This document shows, in pieces, positions 1 to 7,140 of a stretch of 23,386 nt of DNA (position 1 is its first letter; each line of letters opens with the position of its first letter). Position numbers and translations under genes: made by a program. The stretch comes from Firmicutes bacterium UBA5493 (GTDB lineage: Bacteria; Bacillota; Limnochordia; Darwinibacteriales; Darwinibacteriaceae). Location: NCBI GenBank assembly GCA_002424045.1, contig DIPH01000030.1, positions 1-23,386 on the forward strand. Reading direction: 5' to 3'. The notes below the pieces were generated by a model. It saw only the letters and a list, made by a program, of their open reading frames with translations. It made no database searches and had not been told where the DNA came from.

Positions 1-140
1 ACGAGGTTAGCTGACGGATTAGGGCACCCAAGTTGCCCTTTTTGCCCTGTGACTTCATAGAGCAAAATTCACCCCAGAAAAACTGGTTCCCCCGCTGTCA
101 TAAGTGATGATATTCGGAGATCTTGGCGTCCTAGCACGGA
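1..140 (-). ncRNA. c-di-AMP riboswitch (ydaO-yuaA type), cut by the window edge
   Basis: Read on the minus strand, this leader carries the hallmark blocks of the ydaO/yuaA c-di-AMP riboswitch in the right order. They are a GCC-containing 5' arm (125-130), GGGGGAACC (85-93), a short CCAG/CTGG hairpin, TGGGGTGAAT (67-76), an AGGGC/GCCCT helix, and ATCCGTCAGCTAACCTCGT (1-19). I compared these from memory with the known Thermoanaerobacter tengcongensis aptamer. The 3' arm of the closing helix, expected to begin AGGC, lies beyond base 1. This class binds cyclic di-AMP and usually turns off genes for potassium or osmolyte transport or for cell-wall hydrolases. The controlled gene is outside the window, so its identity is unknown. 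Confidence 0.88.
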
Positions 141-170
141 GTAAATCACATGCCAAAACGATGTATCTAT

Positions 171-200
171 AGTATAGCACGAAGCTAAGTATCTCGTCAA
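171..200 (-). promoter_or_regulatory. Strong sigma-A-type promoter for the riboswitch transcript
   Basis: On the minus strand the sequence shows TTGACG (195-200), an 18-base spacer, and TATACT (171-176). Transcription would start near base 164, about 30 bases before the first aptamer block, so it drives the c-di-AMP riboswitch leader out of the left edge of the window. Confidence 0.75.
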
Positions 201-510
201 GGCAAAGTACAATATTACCTTGGGTTGCACTGAAGTCCTTAGGAAGGTGGCAAATTCACACCCCGCATCGCTGCTACCACCAAGATCCTGTACACGATCT
301 ACTTTTTCTTAACCCTTCTTCAGCTCTTGATCTCTGTAGGGGCGGGCTTGAAATGGTTTGAGAGTTTTGGCGTTTGGAACCGTTTACCCTTTTGGTGATT
401 TTTACGCCCAACTTTTGGAAAGAATAAAAATACCCTAGCCCAGGAATGGCCCTTCGTTTTCGAAGGGTGTAATAGGCTTAATAAAGACTGAAATGCGAGG
501 AGAGACATTC
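201..510. other. Intergenic stretch between the riboswitch promoter and the PBP gene
   Basis: About 300 bases without a convincing gene. The only open frames are short, lack ribosome binding sites, and encode nothing recognisable. A possible PBP promoter may lie near 401-430 (TTTACG and an A/T-rich -10-like stretch), but it is weak. The one clear element is the hairpin at 450-467. Confidence 0.5.
450..467 (+). promoter_or_regulatory. Perfect hairpin in the PBP 5' leader
   Basis: CCCTTCG and CGAAGGG pair perfectly over a TTTT loop, 43 bases before the PBP start codon. No T-run follows, so it is not a typical terminator. It could stabilise the mRNA end or be a protein-binding site; its role is unknown. 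Confidence 0.5.
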
Positions 511-2466
511 ATGAAGAAATCTGTGCTGGCTGTTGTGGGTATTCTCCTTTTTGCAGGCATTGTGGGTGGTGTTGTCCTTTGGCAGTATGTGCAGAAGGAT
601 CCAGTTGATGTAGCCGAAGGGTTTTTGGAGCAGATCGAGGTGCAAGACTTCACAGGTCTTGATGTGTATTTTGACGCAGAGCCTCCCGAGCTAGAACGTG
701 GTTTCCGTCAATTTGGTCAAGCTTTCGGTCTTTCTAGGGTTACCCTGACCAATATGGAGCCCCTGTCTAAGGAGAATAAAACAGCGGTGTTTAGCTTCGC
801 TTTGAGCTATGAAAGTCGATACTTTGAGCCACTTCTGGTGGAGACAACGCTGAATCTGACACGGGAGACGATCTTTGATGACTGGAAGGTTCGGTGGGAT
901 GACAATCTGCCCTTACCGAGTTTCGGTCTTGAAGCGGATTATGCTAGAGCCCGCCAGGAACCAAAACGGGGTCAGATTTTCGACAGTAGCGGCCAGATCT
1001 TGGCGGGCGAAGGGAGTCTTGTCACGGTGGGGGTTCAGCCCGATCGCATTACAGACCCAGACATACTCCTGGAGACTTTACAAGCTGAGCTAGGGCTGTT
1101 GCCCGAATATGTTCGCAGGCAATACGAAGCACCTGGAGTGCAGGGGCATTGGTTCGTGCCATTAGTCAGTCTTTCAGAGGCGCAATACCAATTGGTGGAG
1201 CCGGTTCTGCGTCCAATTCCAGGCGTCTTTTTCCGTAGAGTGGATGCGAGATCCTATCCTAAGGGTGCAACTGTAAGCCATATTACAGGTTACTTAGGAG
1301 AGGTTACGGCCAACATGATTGAAGCCTATCCCGAACGAGAGTATCTCAGCGGAGAGCTGGTGGGGAGGGCAGGTCTAGAACAAAGCCAAGATGATCGACT
1401 ACGGGGGCGTCCCGGTTACAGCTTTTATGTAGAAGTCAATGGATCCCGCACTTTGCTGGCGGAAAAACCAGTTGCGGATGGGGAAGACGTCGTGATCACA
1501 CTTGATAGCTCCATGCAACAGTTGGCCCATGAAGTCTTAGGGGATCGACTGGGGGCCCTCGTTGTCTTGGACGCAGAGACCGGAGCGATTGTGGTTCTTG
1601 CCTCCACGCCAAGCTATGATGCCAACGAGTTTGTAGGGGGAATCAGTACCGCAAGGTGGCAGGAGTTAAGTACAGATGCGCGCCTACCCATGTTTAACCG
1701 TGCCTTGCAGGGGCTGTATCCGCCGGGTTCCGTATTTAAGGTGGTGACAGTGGCCGCAGCCGTCGATGAGGGTTTGTATGAAGCGGGCAGCACCTTTGTG
1801 GATACGGGAGAGCTTGGGGTTCAGGGCAATATTGTGCGCAACTTTCAGCGACAAGTTTTTGGTGAACACAACTTGCACCAGGCGGTGGTTGATTCCATCA
1901 ACACCACAGTGGCCCAGGTTGGTTTGGATCTAGGTGCGGACAACCTAGAAGAGTACTTTAAGAGCCTTGGCCTGCATCAAAGCTATCACTTAGGGCTCCC
2001 CATGGCGACCGGACAGGTGGGTACGCCGGGGAGGAGCAGGGTGGCTCTGGCCTGGTCTGCCATTGGACAGGACCAGGTGCTTTTGACGCCGCTCCATATC
2101 GCCCAAATATTCAGCGTGTTTGCCAATAATGGGTATGTACCTCCCATTCACCTTTTAGTTGGTGAAGACCAGCCAGAGGGCACTATGGCGCTTAAATCGG
2201 AGACGGTGGCCCAAATGAACAGTATGCTGCAGGATGTTGTCTTGCAGGGGACGGGTACAGCGCTGCGAAATATTGGTATCAATGTCTATGGAAAAACGGG
2301 AACGGCGGAAATGGTAGGGGGAGATATGCATGCTTGGTTCGCGGGCCACACAGAACTGCCCAGCGGCCAAAGGTTGGCATTCTCTATTTTGGTGGAGGAA
2401 GGCGGAGTTGGGGGTCAAGCCGCGGCTCCACTTATGAGCGAATACCTAACTCGTCTGCTCCAATAG
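511..2466 (+). CDS. Class B penicillin-binding protein, MecA/PBP2a-like transpeptidase
   Basis: A 651-residue membrane-anchored D,D-transpeptidase that cross-links peptidoglycan outside the cytoplasmic membrane. One N-terminal membrane segment (about residues 4-25) is followed by an NTF2-like MecA_N region (about 30-145), a PBP dimerisation domain (about 150-310), and a C-terminal transpeptidase domain. All three active-site motifs are visible: S407-V-F-K410 with the acylated serine, S462-I-N464, and K595-T-G597. The start at 511 is preferred over an in-frame ATG at 493 because GAGGAGAG (497-504) lies correctly before 511 and inside the longer reading. The MecA-type NTF2 domain occurs in many Bacillota housekeeping PBPs, so beta-lactam resistance cannot be inferred. 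The gene stands alone and ends in a terminator. Confidence 0.93.
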   Translation: MKKSVLAVVGILLFAGIVGGVVLWQYVQKDPVDVAEGFLEQIEVQDFTGLDVYFDAEPPELERGFRQFGQAFGLSRVTLTNMEPLSKENKTAVFSFALSYESRYFEPLLVETTLNLTRETIFDDWKVRWDDNLPLPSFGLEADYARARQEPKRGQIFDSSGQILAGEGSLVTVGVQPDRITDPDILLETLQAELGLLPEYVRRQYEAPGVQGHWFVPLVSLSEAQYQLVEPVLRPIPGVFFRRVDARSYPKGATVSHITGYLGEVTANMIEAYPEREYLSGELVGRAGLEQSQDDRLRGRPGYSFYVEVNGSRTLLAEKPVADGEDVVITLDSSMQQLAHEVLGDRLGALVVLDAETGAIVVLASTPSYDANEFVGGISTARWQELSTDARLPMFNRALQGLYPPGSVFKVVTVAAAVDEGLYEAGSTFVDTGELGVQGNIVRNFQRQVFGEHNLHQAVVDSINTTVAQVGLDLGADNLEEYFKSLGLHQSYHLGLPMATGQVGTPGRSRVALAWSAIGQDQVLLTPLHIAQIFSVFANNGYVPPIHLLVGEDQPEGTMALKSETVAQMNSMLQDVVLQGTGTALRNIGINVYGKTGTAEMVGGDMHAWFAGHTELPSGQRLAFSILVEEGGVGGQAAAPLMSEYLTRLLQ

Positions 2467-2478
2467 GGAAAACAGCAA

Positions 2479-2524
2479 GGGCGGTTGGTTCTAGGGCGAA
2501 GCCCGAGCCAGCGGCCCCTTTTTT
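2479..2524 (+). terminator. Rho-independent terminator after the PBP gene
   Basis: A long irregular hairpin (outer GGGC/GCCC, then TGGTTC/GAGCCA, then GGGC-GAA-GCCC at the tip) is followed directly by six T residues. It separates the PBP gene from the next transcription unit. Confidence 0.8.
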
Positions 2525-2617
2525 CGCAATTGTTTGTTCAGTTTCTGCACACCAAGAAGGAGAAGGAAGTACTGTTAAAGAAGAACATGATCGGTCAGGC
2601 GAAGGCGAGGTTGTTCT

Positions 2618-3706
2618 ATGGGTAGAAAATGGCTTAGTATCTGTCTAGTGGTTATGCTCCTGTTTGGGGGAGCCACGGGCACTATTTTTGCGTTAGACGA
2701 AATGTATGTATATTATCTCGATGTGGGTCAGGCGGAGTCTACTTTGCTCAAGGGGCCTGACTTTGTAATCCTCATTGACGCAGGAGATCGGGGCAAGACC
2801 GATGTTTTGGAACACTTAGAAAGATTAGGTGTAGAGGCAATCGACCTCTTCATTGTCACGCACCCTCATGCAGATCATATGGGTCAGGCGGTAGAGGTTT
2901 TGGAGACCTTCGAGGTGGTTGAGGTGTGGATGTCTGGATACGAACACACCACAGTGCTTTTTGAGAAACTACTGGATACCATTTTGGCTTCCGATGCAGA
3001 TTACTGGGAGCCTAGAGCCGGAGAAACGTTTGAATTCGGAGAGCTTCTACTGCATGTTTTGAACCCCATGGAAAGTTGGCGGGATCTCCATGATTCCAAT
3101 ATAGTAATCCGAGCTGTCTACGGCGATCTTGCCCTTCTCTTTACAGGTGATGCAGAGCGAAGGACAGAACAAGACATAATGGCGAGGGGATTGAACCTCG
3201 AAAGCGAGGTTTTGCAGCTTGGGCACCATGGGTCACGGACGTCTTCGTCCTTGGATTTTTTATTGGCTGTAAGCCCTGAAGTGGCAGTTTATTCAGCGGG
3301 AGTGCCTAACTCCTTTGGGCATCCCCATGAGGAGGTTGTGAATCGCCTGAAGATCCTAGAGATACCTCTTTATGGAACGGACCTGAATGGGACCATCATT
3401 ATGCAGACGGATGGTCTGAGTTACAGGTTGTATACAGAAACGGGAAGGTCACTCCTTCCAGTGGGAAGCCACCCATTTCCCCTAGGCGAACATGGAGGCA
3501 TAGATTTGAATACTGCTTCCTTTGTGGATTTGCAGCGCATCCTGCATATTGGTCCTGAACGTGCTAGGGAGATCATGGAACTAAGAGAGGATCTTCCCCT
3601 GCGAAGTGTGGATGATCTGAAGTGGGTATCAGGCTTAGGGCCCCAGAGGATTGAAGAGATTAAGCAGGAAGGTTTGGCCTACGTCAAAGGAGTGATGGAG
3701 GATTAA
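2618..3706 (+). CDS. Exported ComEC-type metallo-beta-lactamase with ComEA-like helix-hairpin-helix tail
   Basis: A 362-residue protein with an N-terminal signal or anchor segment (about residues 4-26). The metallo-beta-lactamase fold carries the metal ligands H82-P-H84-A-D86-H87 and the GHHGS block (H203-H204) typical of the nuclease-like domain of ComEC/Rec2. Residues from about 295 form two helix-hairpin-helix units (IDLNTAS, GLGPQRI) like the DNA-binding domain of ComEA. Stand-alone ComEC-like hydrolases are common in Bacillota; their substrate is unproven, but the DNA-binding tail points to DNA outside the cytoplasm. It lacks the channel segments of ComEC, so it is not a full uptake protein. 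GGCGAGG (2604-2610) sets the start. The next gene overlaps its stop codon. Confidence 0.88.
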   Translation: MGRKWLSICLVVMLLFGGATGTIFALDEMYVYYLDVGQAESTLLKGPDFVILIDAGDRGKTDVLEHLERLGVEAIDLFIVTHPHADHMGQAVEVLETFEVVEVWMSGYEHTTVLFEKLLDTILASDADYWEPRAGETFEFGELLLHVLNPMESWRDLHDSNIVIRAVYGDLALLFTGDAERRTEQDIMARGLNLESEVLQLGHHGSRTSSSLDFLLAVSPEVAVYSAGVPNSFGHPHEEVVNRLKILEIPLYGTDLNGTIIMQTDGLSYRLYTETGRSLLPVGSHPFPLGEHGGIDLNTASFVDLQRILHIGPERAREIMELREDLPLRSVDDLKWVSGLGPQRIEEIKQEGLAYVKGVMED

Positions 3707-3980
3707 TAGCAAGCAGTCAGTATCTGCTGTCATTGACCGCATTGTGGATGGAGCCACCGCTGTGTTGCATTTTGAAGGGGAAGGGCCCGGACTCCATGTT
3801 CCAGTTGTTCTCCTACCACCTGGCAGTGCCGAGGGGCAGTGGCTCTTAGTGTATATGGAAGATGGTGAGTTCATCGCCGCCGAGCCTGACCTTGAGAAGA
3901 CGCAGCAAGTCAAGGAACGGATTGGGGCGAAGAGGGCTCTTCTGCTGGAACGCATGGCCCTCCGTAGACGAAATAAATAA
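3702..3980 (+). CDS. DUF3006 family protein, apparent ATT start
   Basis: A small protein (about 92 residues) that resembles DUF3006, a family of unknown function often next to ComEC-like hydrolases. The nearest ordinary start codon, GTG 3744, would cut off the conserved opening (AVIDRIVDG). No ATG, GTG or TTG exists between it and the in-frame stop at 3693. The only plausible earlier start is ATT at 3702, which overlaps the stop codon of the upstream gene (GATTAA) and lies about 8 bases after AAAGGAG (3687-3693). Starting there gives MNSKQSVSAVIDRIVDG, a typical family N-terminus. Translation is probably coupled to the upstream gene. The family call comes from memory of the motif and the context. 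Confidence 0.72.
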   Translation: MNSKQSVSAVIDRIVDGATAVLHFEGEGPGLHVPVVLLPPGSAEGQWLLVYMEDGEFIAAEPDLEKTQQVKERIGAKRALLLERMALRRRNK

Positions 3981-3991
3981 CGAATTAGTGC

Positions 3992-4027
3992 ACGAAAGAC
4001 CTACGGGTTACCCCGGCGGTCTTTCGT
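3992..4027. terminator. Hairpin between convergent genes, possible bidirectional terminator
   Basis: ACGAAAGACC and GGTCTTTCGT form a 10-base perfect stem, with an inner CGGG/CCCG helix over a TTAC loop. It lies between the DUF3006 gene and the convergent Met-rich gene. Neither side has a proper T-run, so termination is inferred from stem strength and position. Confidence 0.5.
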
Positions 4028-4037
4028 ACACCTACTG

Positions 4038-4388
4038 TCAACGGTTCCAACGGAGTCCCATCATAGGACCGTAACCTTCTAGAGGACCGCAGGCTCCTAT
4101 ACGCTGCCGGCCTGCCATACGCTCACGGAGCATCTGACCGTGCCTCATCATTCTTGCACGCATCATACCAGCTAATCCAGGTTCATCATCACGGATTGCA
4201 GATGATCGCGACTCCTCCCACAGTTCCTGAATTTCGGCAAGCACCTCGGGGTGATCTTGTAGAATCTCCAAAATTCTAGCCCGGGGCGGAATTCGTTCAT
4301 CGGCTGGTTCTTCTGCGAAGGTAAATGCGCCTCCGATGGTGACGAATACGACCAGACTTAAAACCAGAATTCTTTTCCACTGTTGCAC
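4038..4388 (-). CDS. Small exported Met/Arg-rich protein of unknown function
   Basis: A 116-residue protein, not assigned to a named family. It has a clear signal peptide (basic QQWKR, hydrophobic core to about residue 22, cleavage near A25) and a charged helical middle. The C-terminal half holds paired methionines (M75-M76, M80-M81, M109-M110, also M86 and M91), H83 and C100, a pattern seen in extracytoplasmic soft-metal binding proteins. The GTG start is supported by AAAGGAGG about 8 bases upstream. It is divergent from a two-component system whose sensor has a similar Met-rich loop, so a role in copper- or silver-type stress is a reasonable guess. A Spy/CpxP-like envelope chaperone is an alternative. 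Confidence 0.7.
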   Translation of the reverse strand: MQQWKRILVLSLVVFVTIGGAFTFAEEPADERIPPRARILEILQDHPEVLAEIQELWEESRSSAIRDDEPGLAGMMRARMMRHGQMLRERMAGRQRIGACGPLEGYGPMMGLRWNR

Positions 4389-4410
4389 ACAATCAACCTC
4401 CTTTTTCGTG

Positions 4411-4416
4411 AGTATA
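4411..4416 (-). promoter_or_regulatory. -10 element of the Met-rich protein promoter
   Basis: On the minus strand TATACT lies 23 bases before the GTG start. No good -35 box is present at the usual distance, as expected for a promoter needing an activator. The tandem repeats at 4441-4462 lie just upstream on this strand. Confidence 0.5.
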
Positions 4417-4421
4417 ACACT

Positions 4422-4462
4422 GGAACTTGAAGATCCGTGAAAGAAACTTTGAAGAAACTTTG
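4422..4462. promoter_or_regulatory. Tandem 11-base repeats, likely response-regulator operator
   Basis: AAGAAACTTTG occurs twice back to back (4441-4451 and 4452-4462), and a weaker copy, GGAACTTGA, starts at 4422, about two helical turns away. Direct repeats with an 11-base period are the usual binding pattern of OmpR/PhoB regulators, and this site lies between the regulator gene and the divergent Met-rich gene. Autoregulation plus control of the Met-rich gene is inferred. Confidence 0.65.
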
Positions 4463-4466
4463 TAGA

Positions 4467-4497
4467 TTGTAGATGTGGCCCAATTTTGTGCTATGCT
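4467..4497 (+). promoter_or_regulatory. Candidate promoter of the two-component operon
   Basis: TATGCT (4492-4497) is a fair -10 box. The best -35 match, TTGTAG (4467-4472), is weak and has a 19-base spacer. The tandem repeats end directly upstream, where a bound activator could contact RNA polymerase. Confidence 0.45.
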
Positions 4498-4516
4498 ATG
4501 TCTGTGAGGTGAGAGA

Positions 4517-5194
4517 ATGGCCGAAAAGGTGCTGGTGGTAGATGATGAAGGAAAAATCAGGGAGATTGTCCGCCTTTACCTAGAGCGGGATGGATTTATG
4601 GTCTATGAAGCCCAAGACGGTGCAGAAGCCCTGGAGGTATTTGGAGAAGTTCAGCCAGATTTGGTGATTTTGGATTTGATGTTACCCCAGATCCCAGGGG
4701 AAGAATTGGCCGAAATCATCAGGCGAGGCTCGGATATCCCCATCATTATGCTCACTGCCAAGACTAGTGAAGAAGATCGTATTCGGGGTCTTAAGGGTGG
4801 TGCTGATGATTATGTGACCAAACCCTTTAGTCCGAAAGAACTCGTGGCTAGGGTGAACGCGGTGTTGCGTCGTAGCTGGCGGAGGGACTACCAAGAGGTC
4901 ACAAGCGGTGATCTGGTCATCTGCGTTAATCAGAGCAAACATGAGGTAACCATTAACAATCAACAGGTGGATCTCACACCTACAGAGTATCGCTTATTGC
5001 TGGTGTTTTTGCGAAATCCCGGTATTGTGTTTTCTCGAACGAAGCTCGCGGAATATGTCTTTGGTTGGAACTATTCTGGGTACGAAGAAAGCATATATGT
5101 ACACATTAAGAACCTGAGAAAAAAACTGGGAGACCACACCAAAAAGCGCTATATTCAGACCGTTTATGGTGTGGGATATAGGTGGTTGGAGTAA
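4517..5194 (+). CDS. OmpR/PhoB-family response regulator
   Basis: A 225-residue DNA-binding regulator. The receiver domain (residues 1-120) has the acidic pair D9-D10, phosphoacceptor D53, T80 and K102 in their expected places. The C-terminal winged helix (about 125-225) ends in the family signature VYGVGYRW. GAGGTGAG precedes the ATG. Its stop codon overlaps the ATG of the kinase by one base (TAATG), so the two proteins are almost certainly partners made together. Its probable binding site is the tandem repeat ahead of the gene. The signal cannot be read from this protein alone. Confidence 0.95.
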   Translation: MAEKVLVVDDEGKIREIVRLYLERDGFMVYEAQDGAEALEVFGEVQPDLVILDLMLPQIPGEELAEIIRRGSDIPIIMLTAKTSEEDRIRGLKGGADDYVTKPFSPKELVARVNAVLRRSWRRDYQEVTSGDLVICVNQSKHEVTINNQQVDLTPTEYRLLLVFLRNPGIVFSRTKLAEYVFGWNYSGYEESIYVHIKNLRKKLGDHTKKRYIQTVYGVGYRWLE

Positions 5195-6531
5195 TGTTTG
5201 CAAGACTGAGTCACAAATTCATTGTGGCCATGACGTTAGTGAGTGCTCTCACTATCTCGCTGGCAAGCTTCTTAATTGACAGGGCTATGGATAGGCAGTT
5301 CGTTTCTTTCGTGGAAGAGGCCCAACAGCAGGCTAATATGCAGGTCGTGGACGCTGTTAGGGAGCTTTACCGGCTGAGGGGCGAGAGAGCCAATATCGAG
5401 GAACAACTTCGGCTTTTAGGAACCGCAGGCAATGTGGAGATCGTGGTAAATCCTAGCGAAGACCATCATCCCATGATGGGAAGGGGTATGATGGGGCGTG
5501 GTTCCATGGGTATGGCGAGGCGTACAACCAGTGAGCTTATCATGGCCGACGGTACAGCAGCCACCGTAGAAGTGATTCCCGATATAAGCTTGGAGCAGGC
5601 TGATCGTGAAGCCTCCTTTAGGAAGGCTGTGAATGGTTCCATTGTCGTGGCTGCTCTACTATCACTAGCCGGCGCCCTTTTGATCAGTGTTCTTTTTTCT
5701 TGGCGACTCACCAAACCCCTGCAGGATCTTACGCACATGGTGCGCAGGGTGGGGCAGGGTGATTTAACGGAGAGAGTGGAGTTGACAGGCAATGATGAGC
5801 TAACCTATCTGGGACAGGAATTCAATCAGATGGCCACAAATCTTGAAAGACACGAAAAACTCCGTGTGAAACTAACCAATGATATGGCCCATGAATTGAG
5901 AACCCCTGTAACTACCATCCAGGCTTATCTGGAAGCCATGGGCGATGGAGTGGTAGAAGCGAGCGGAGAAAATCTGGCTCTGATTGTAGGGGAGGCCCAA
6001 CGCTTGGGCGAGCTCTTAGAAGGACTTCAAGAATTGGCTAAGCTGGAAAAGCCAAGGATGGAGCACAAATCTGTGGATGTAACTGAAGTCATTGGCGTAT
6101 TAGTCCGTTCCCTTAGGATCCTGGCTGAAGACAAGGGACTCACCTTGCGGTGGGATCATCCCGAGGTCCCCCTTAACATTCTAGGGGATCGAGATATGCT
6201 AGCAACAGCGTTGAGAAATGTGATCTTTAATGCCATAAAGTATACGTCAGCTGGTGGTTTCGTTGTTATCAGCGCAGGGATAAAAGGTTCACAGGTGAAA
6301 ATTGACATCGGCGACAGTGGTGTGGGTATCGAGAGTGAAGACCTACCCTTCATCTTCGAAAGATTTTACAGAACGGATCGATCCAGATCCCGGGAAACTG
6401 GAGGCACCGGCATTGGACTTGCTGTCACCGCAGAAGTGGTTAAAGGACATGATGGCAAAATTGAGGTGCAAAGCCAACCAGATGTGGGCAGTACATTCAC
6501 CATTTATTTGCCTCTGCATATGGCTCCTTGA
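5194..6531 (+). CDS. Sensor histidine kinase with a His/Met-rich sensor loop
   Basis: A 445-residue membrane kinase. Two membrane segments (about 9-28 and 148-168) enclose an extracytoplasmic sensor of roughly 115 residues. A HAMP linker (about 170-222), the phosphorylated H233 in HELRTP, the N-box near N346, the G1 motif GDSGVGIE, and GGTGIGLAV follow. The sensor contains a low-complexity stretch at 91-107 starting HHPMMGRGMMG, rich in His, Met and Gly, suggesting Cu(I)/Ag(I)-type metal binding. The longer reading from GTG 5182 is rejected because ATG 5194 overlaps the regulator stop in the usual coupled way. The 3' end overlaps the convergent acetyltransferase gene by 35 bases. Confidence 0.93.
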   Translation: MFARLSHKFIVAMTLVSALTISLASFLIDRAMDRQFVSFVEEAQQQANMQVVDAVRELYRLRGERANIEEQLRLLGTAGNVEIVVNPSEDHHPMMGRGMMGRGSMGMARRTTSELIMADGTAATVEVIPDISLEQADREASFRKAVNGSIVVAALLSLAGALLISVLFSWRLTKPLQDLTHMVRRVGQGDLTERVELTGNDELTYLGQEFNQMATNLERHEKLRVKLTNDMAHELRTPVTTIQAYLEAMGDGVVEASGENLALIVGEAQRLGELLEGLQELAKLEKPRMEHKSVDVTEVIGVLVRSLRILAEDKGLTLRWDHPEVPLNILGDRDMLATALRNVIFNAIKYTSAGGFVVISAGIKGSQVKIDIGDSGVGIESEDLPFIFERFYRTDRSRSRETGGTGIGLAVTAEVVKGHDGKIEVQSQPDVGSTFTIYLPLHMAP

Positions 6532-7126
6532 CGAGCACGATCCATCGGCCGGAGAGATCCCTGGTAGTACCATACTCTTGGAATCCCGCTTTCGCATAAA
6601 GGTGCCGTGCGGCGCGATTATCGGCGCGAACATTCAAACCGATACGCTGGTGCGCGAGGTTTTCAAGCGCACTGTATAAGAGTAGAGTTCCCACACCTTG
6701 TCCCTGACACTCAGGGCTTACGGCTATGGACACGATCCGAGCCTGTGTCCTTGGTGTGGGTGCTTTTTTTGTCCTCTTAGTACAGGTCATGATCAACTGA
6801 TTATGCAGCAGCACTGCTATTTCGGGGAGAGTGACTTTGCCCGCCATTTGTCCTAGGAGTTGCAAAACCTTTCCCCAATTTCGTTTGGACGAATGGTGTC
6901 TATCTCTACGATACATGCAGTACCCGCGGATGACACCTGCTTCATCCATCACGAGCAGTGCCTCTCCGCCCCAGTGAAAGACCAGTGAAAACGCAAGTTC
7001 CAACAGATTTAACAGCTTATCGGTGGACTTTTTTCCGAAGAAAAGCTCTACACTTTCTGGGAAAGCAGTAGAGTACAGTCTGGCAATCTCCCGGGCATCC
7101 TGGGGAGAACCCTTATCAACATACAT
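6497..7126 (-). CDS. GNAT-family N-acetyltransferase
   Basis: A 209-residue acyl-CoA-dependent acetyltransferase. The acetyl-CoA binding motif A is visible as Q141-G-Q-G-V-G146 after the VSIAV strand, and motif B as the ARHLYAKAGF segment. The N-terminal half is longer than in minimal GNATs and has a basic linker. The substrate is unknown. The start at 7126 (MYVDKGSPQD) suits the GAAGGG site about 8 bases upstream; GTG 7135 and ATG 7132 are too close to it. The gene follows the deacetylase stop by about 14 bases, so the two are co-transcribed. Its end overlaps the kinase gene on the other strand. Confidence 0.85.
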   Translation of the reverse strand: MYVDKGSPQDAREIARLYSTAFPESVELFFGKKSTDKLLNLLELAFSLVFHWGGEALLVMDEAGVIRGYCMYRRDRHHSSKRNWGKVLQLLGQMAGKVTLPEIAVLLHNQLIMTCTKRTKKAPTPRTQARIVSIAVSPECQGQGVGTLLLYSALENLAHQRIGLNVRADNRAARHLYAKAGFQEYGTTRDLSGRWIVLVKEPYAEANKW

Positions 7127-7140
7127 CCCCATCACCCTTC

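Noticed and set aside
21..43. Rho-independent terminator on the plus strand (AGGGCA/TGCCCT then T-run)
   Set aside because: On the minus strand the same bases form an internal helix of the c-di-AMP riboswitch, which explains the symmetry better.
100..330. Open frame of about 80 codons on the minus strand
   Set aside because: It has no usable start codon or ribosome site, its translation resembles nothing, and it runs through the promoter and riboswitch.
493..510. Upstream ATG for the PBP gene
   Set aside because: The ribosome binding site for ATG 511 lies inside this stretch and nothing suitable precedes 493.
2334..2648. 104-codon plus-strand frame across the end of the PBP gene
   Set aside because: It overlaps the PBP coding end, runs through the terminator and has low-complexity translation; it is a shadow frame.
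3862..4074. 70-codon plus-strand frame over the DUF3006 gene end
   Set aside because: It is a frame shadow that crosses the hairpin at 3992-4027 and lacks a ribosome site.
5182..5193. GTG start giving a four-residue longer histidine kinase
   Set aside because: ATG 5194 overlaps the regulator stop (TAATG), the usual arrangement, and gives a normal N-terminus.
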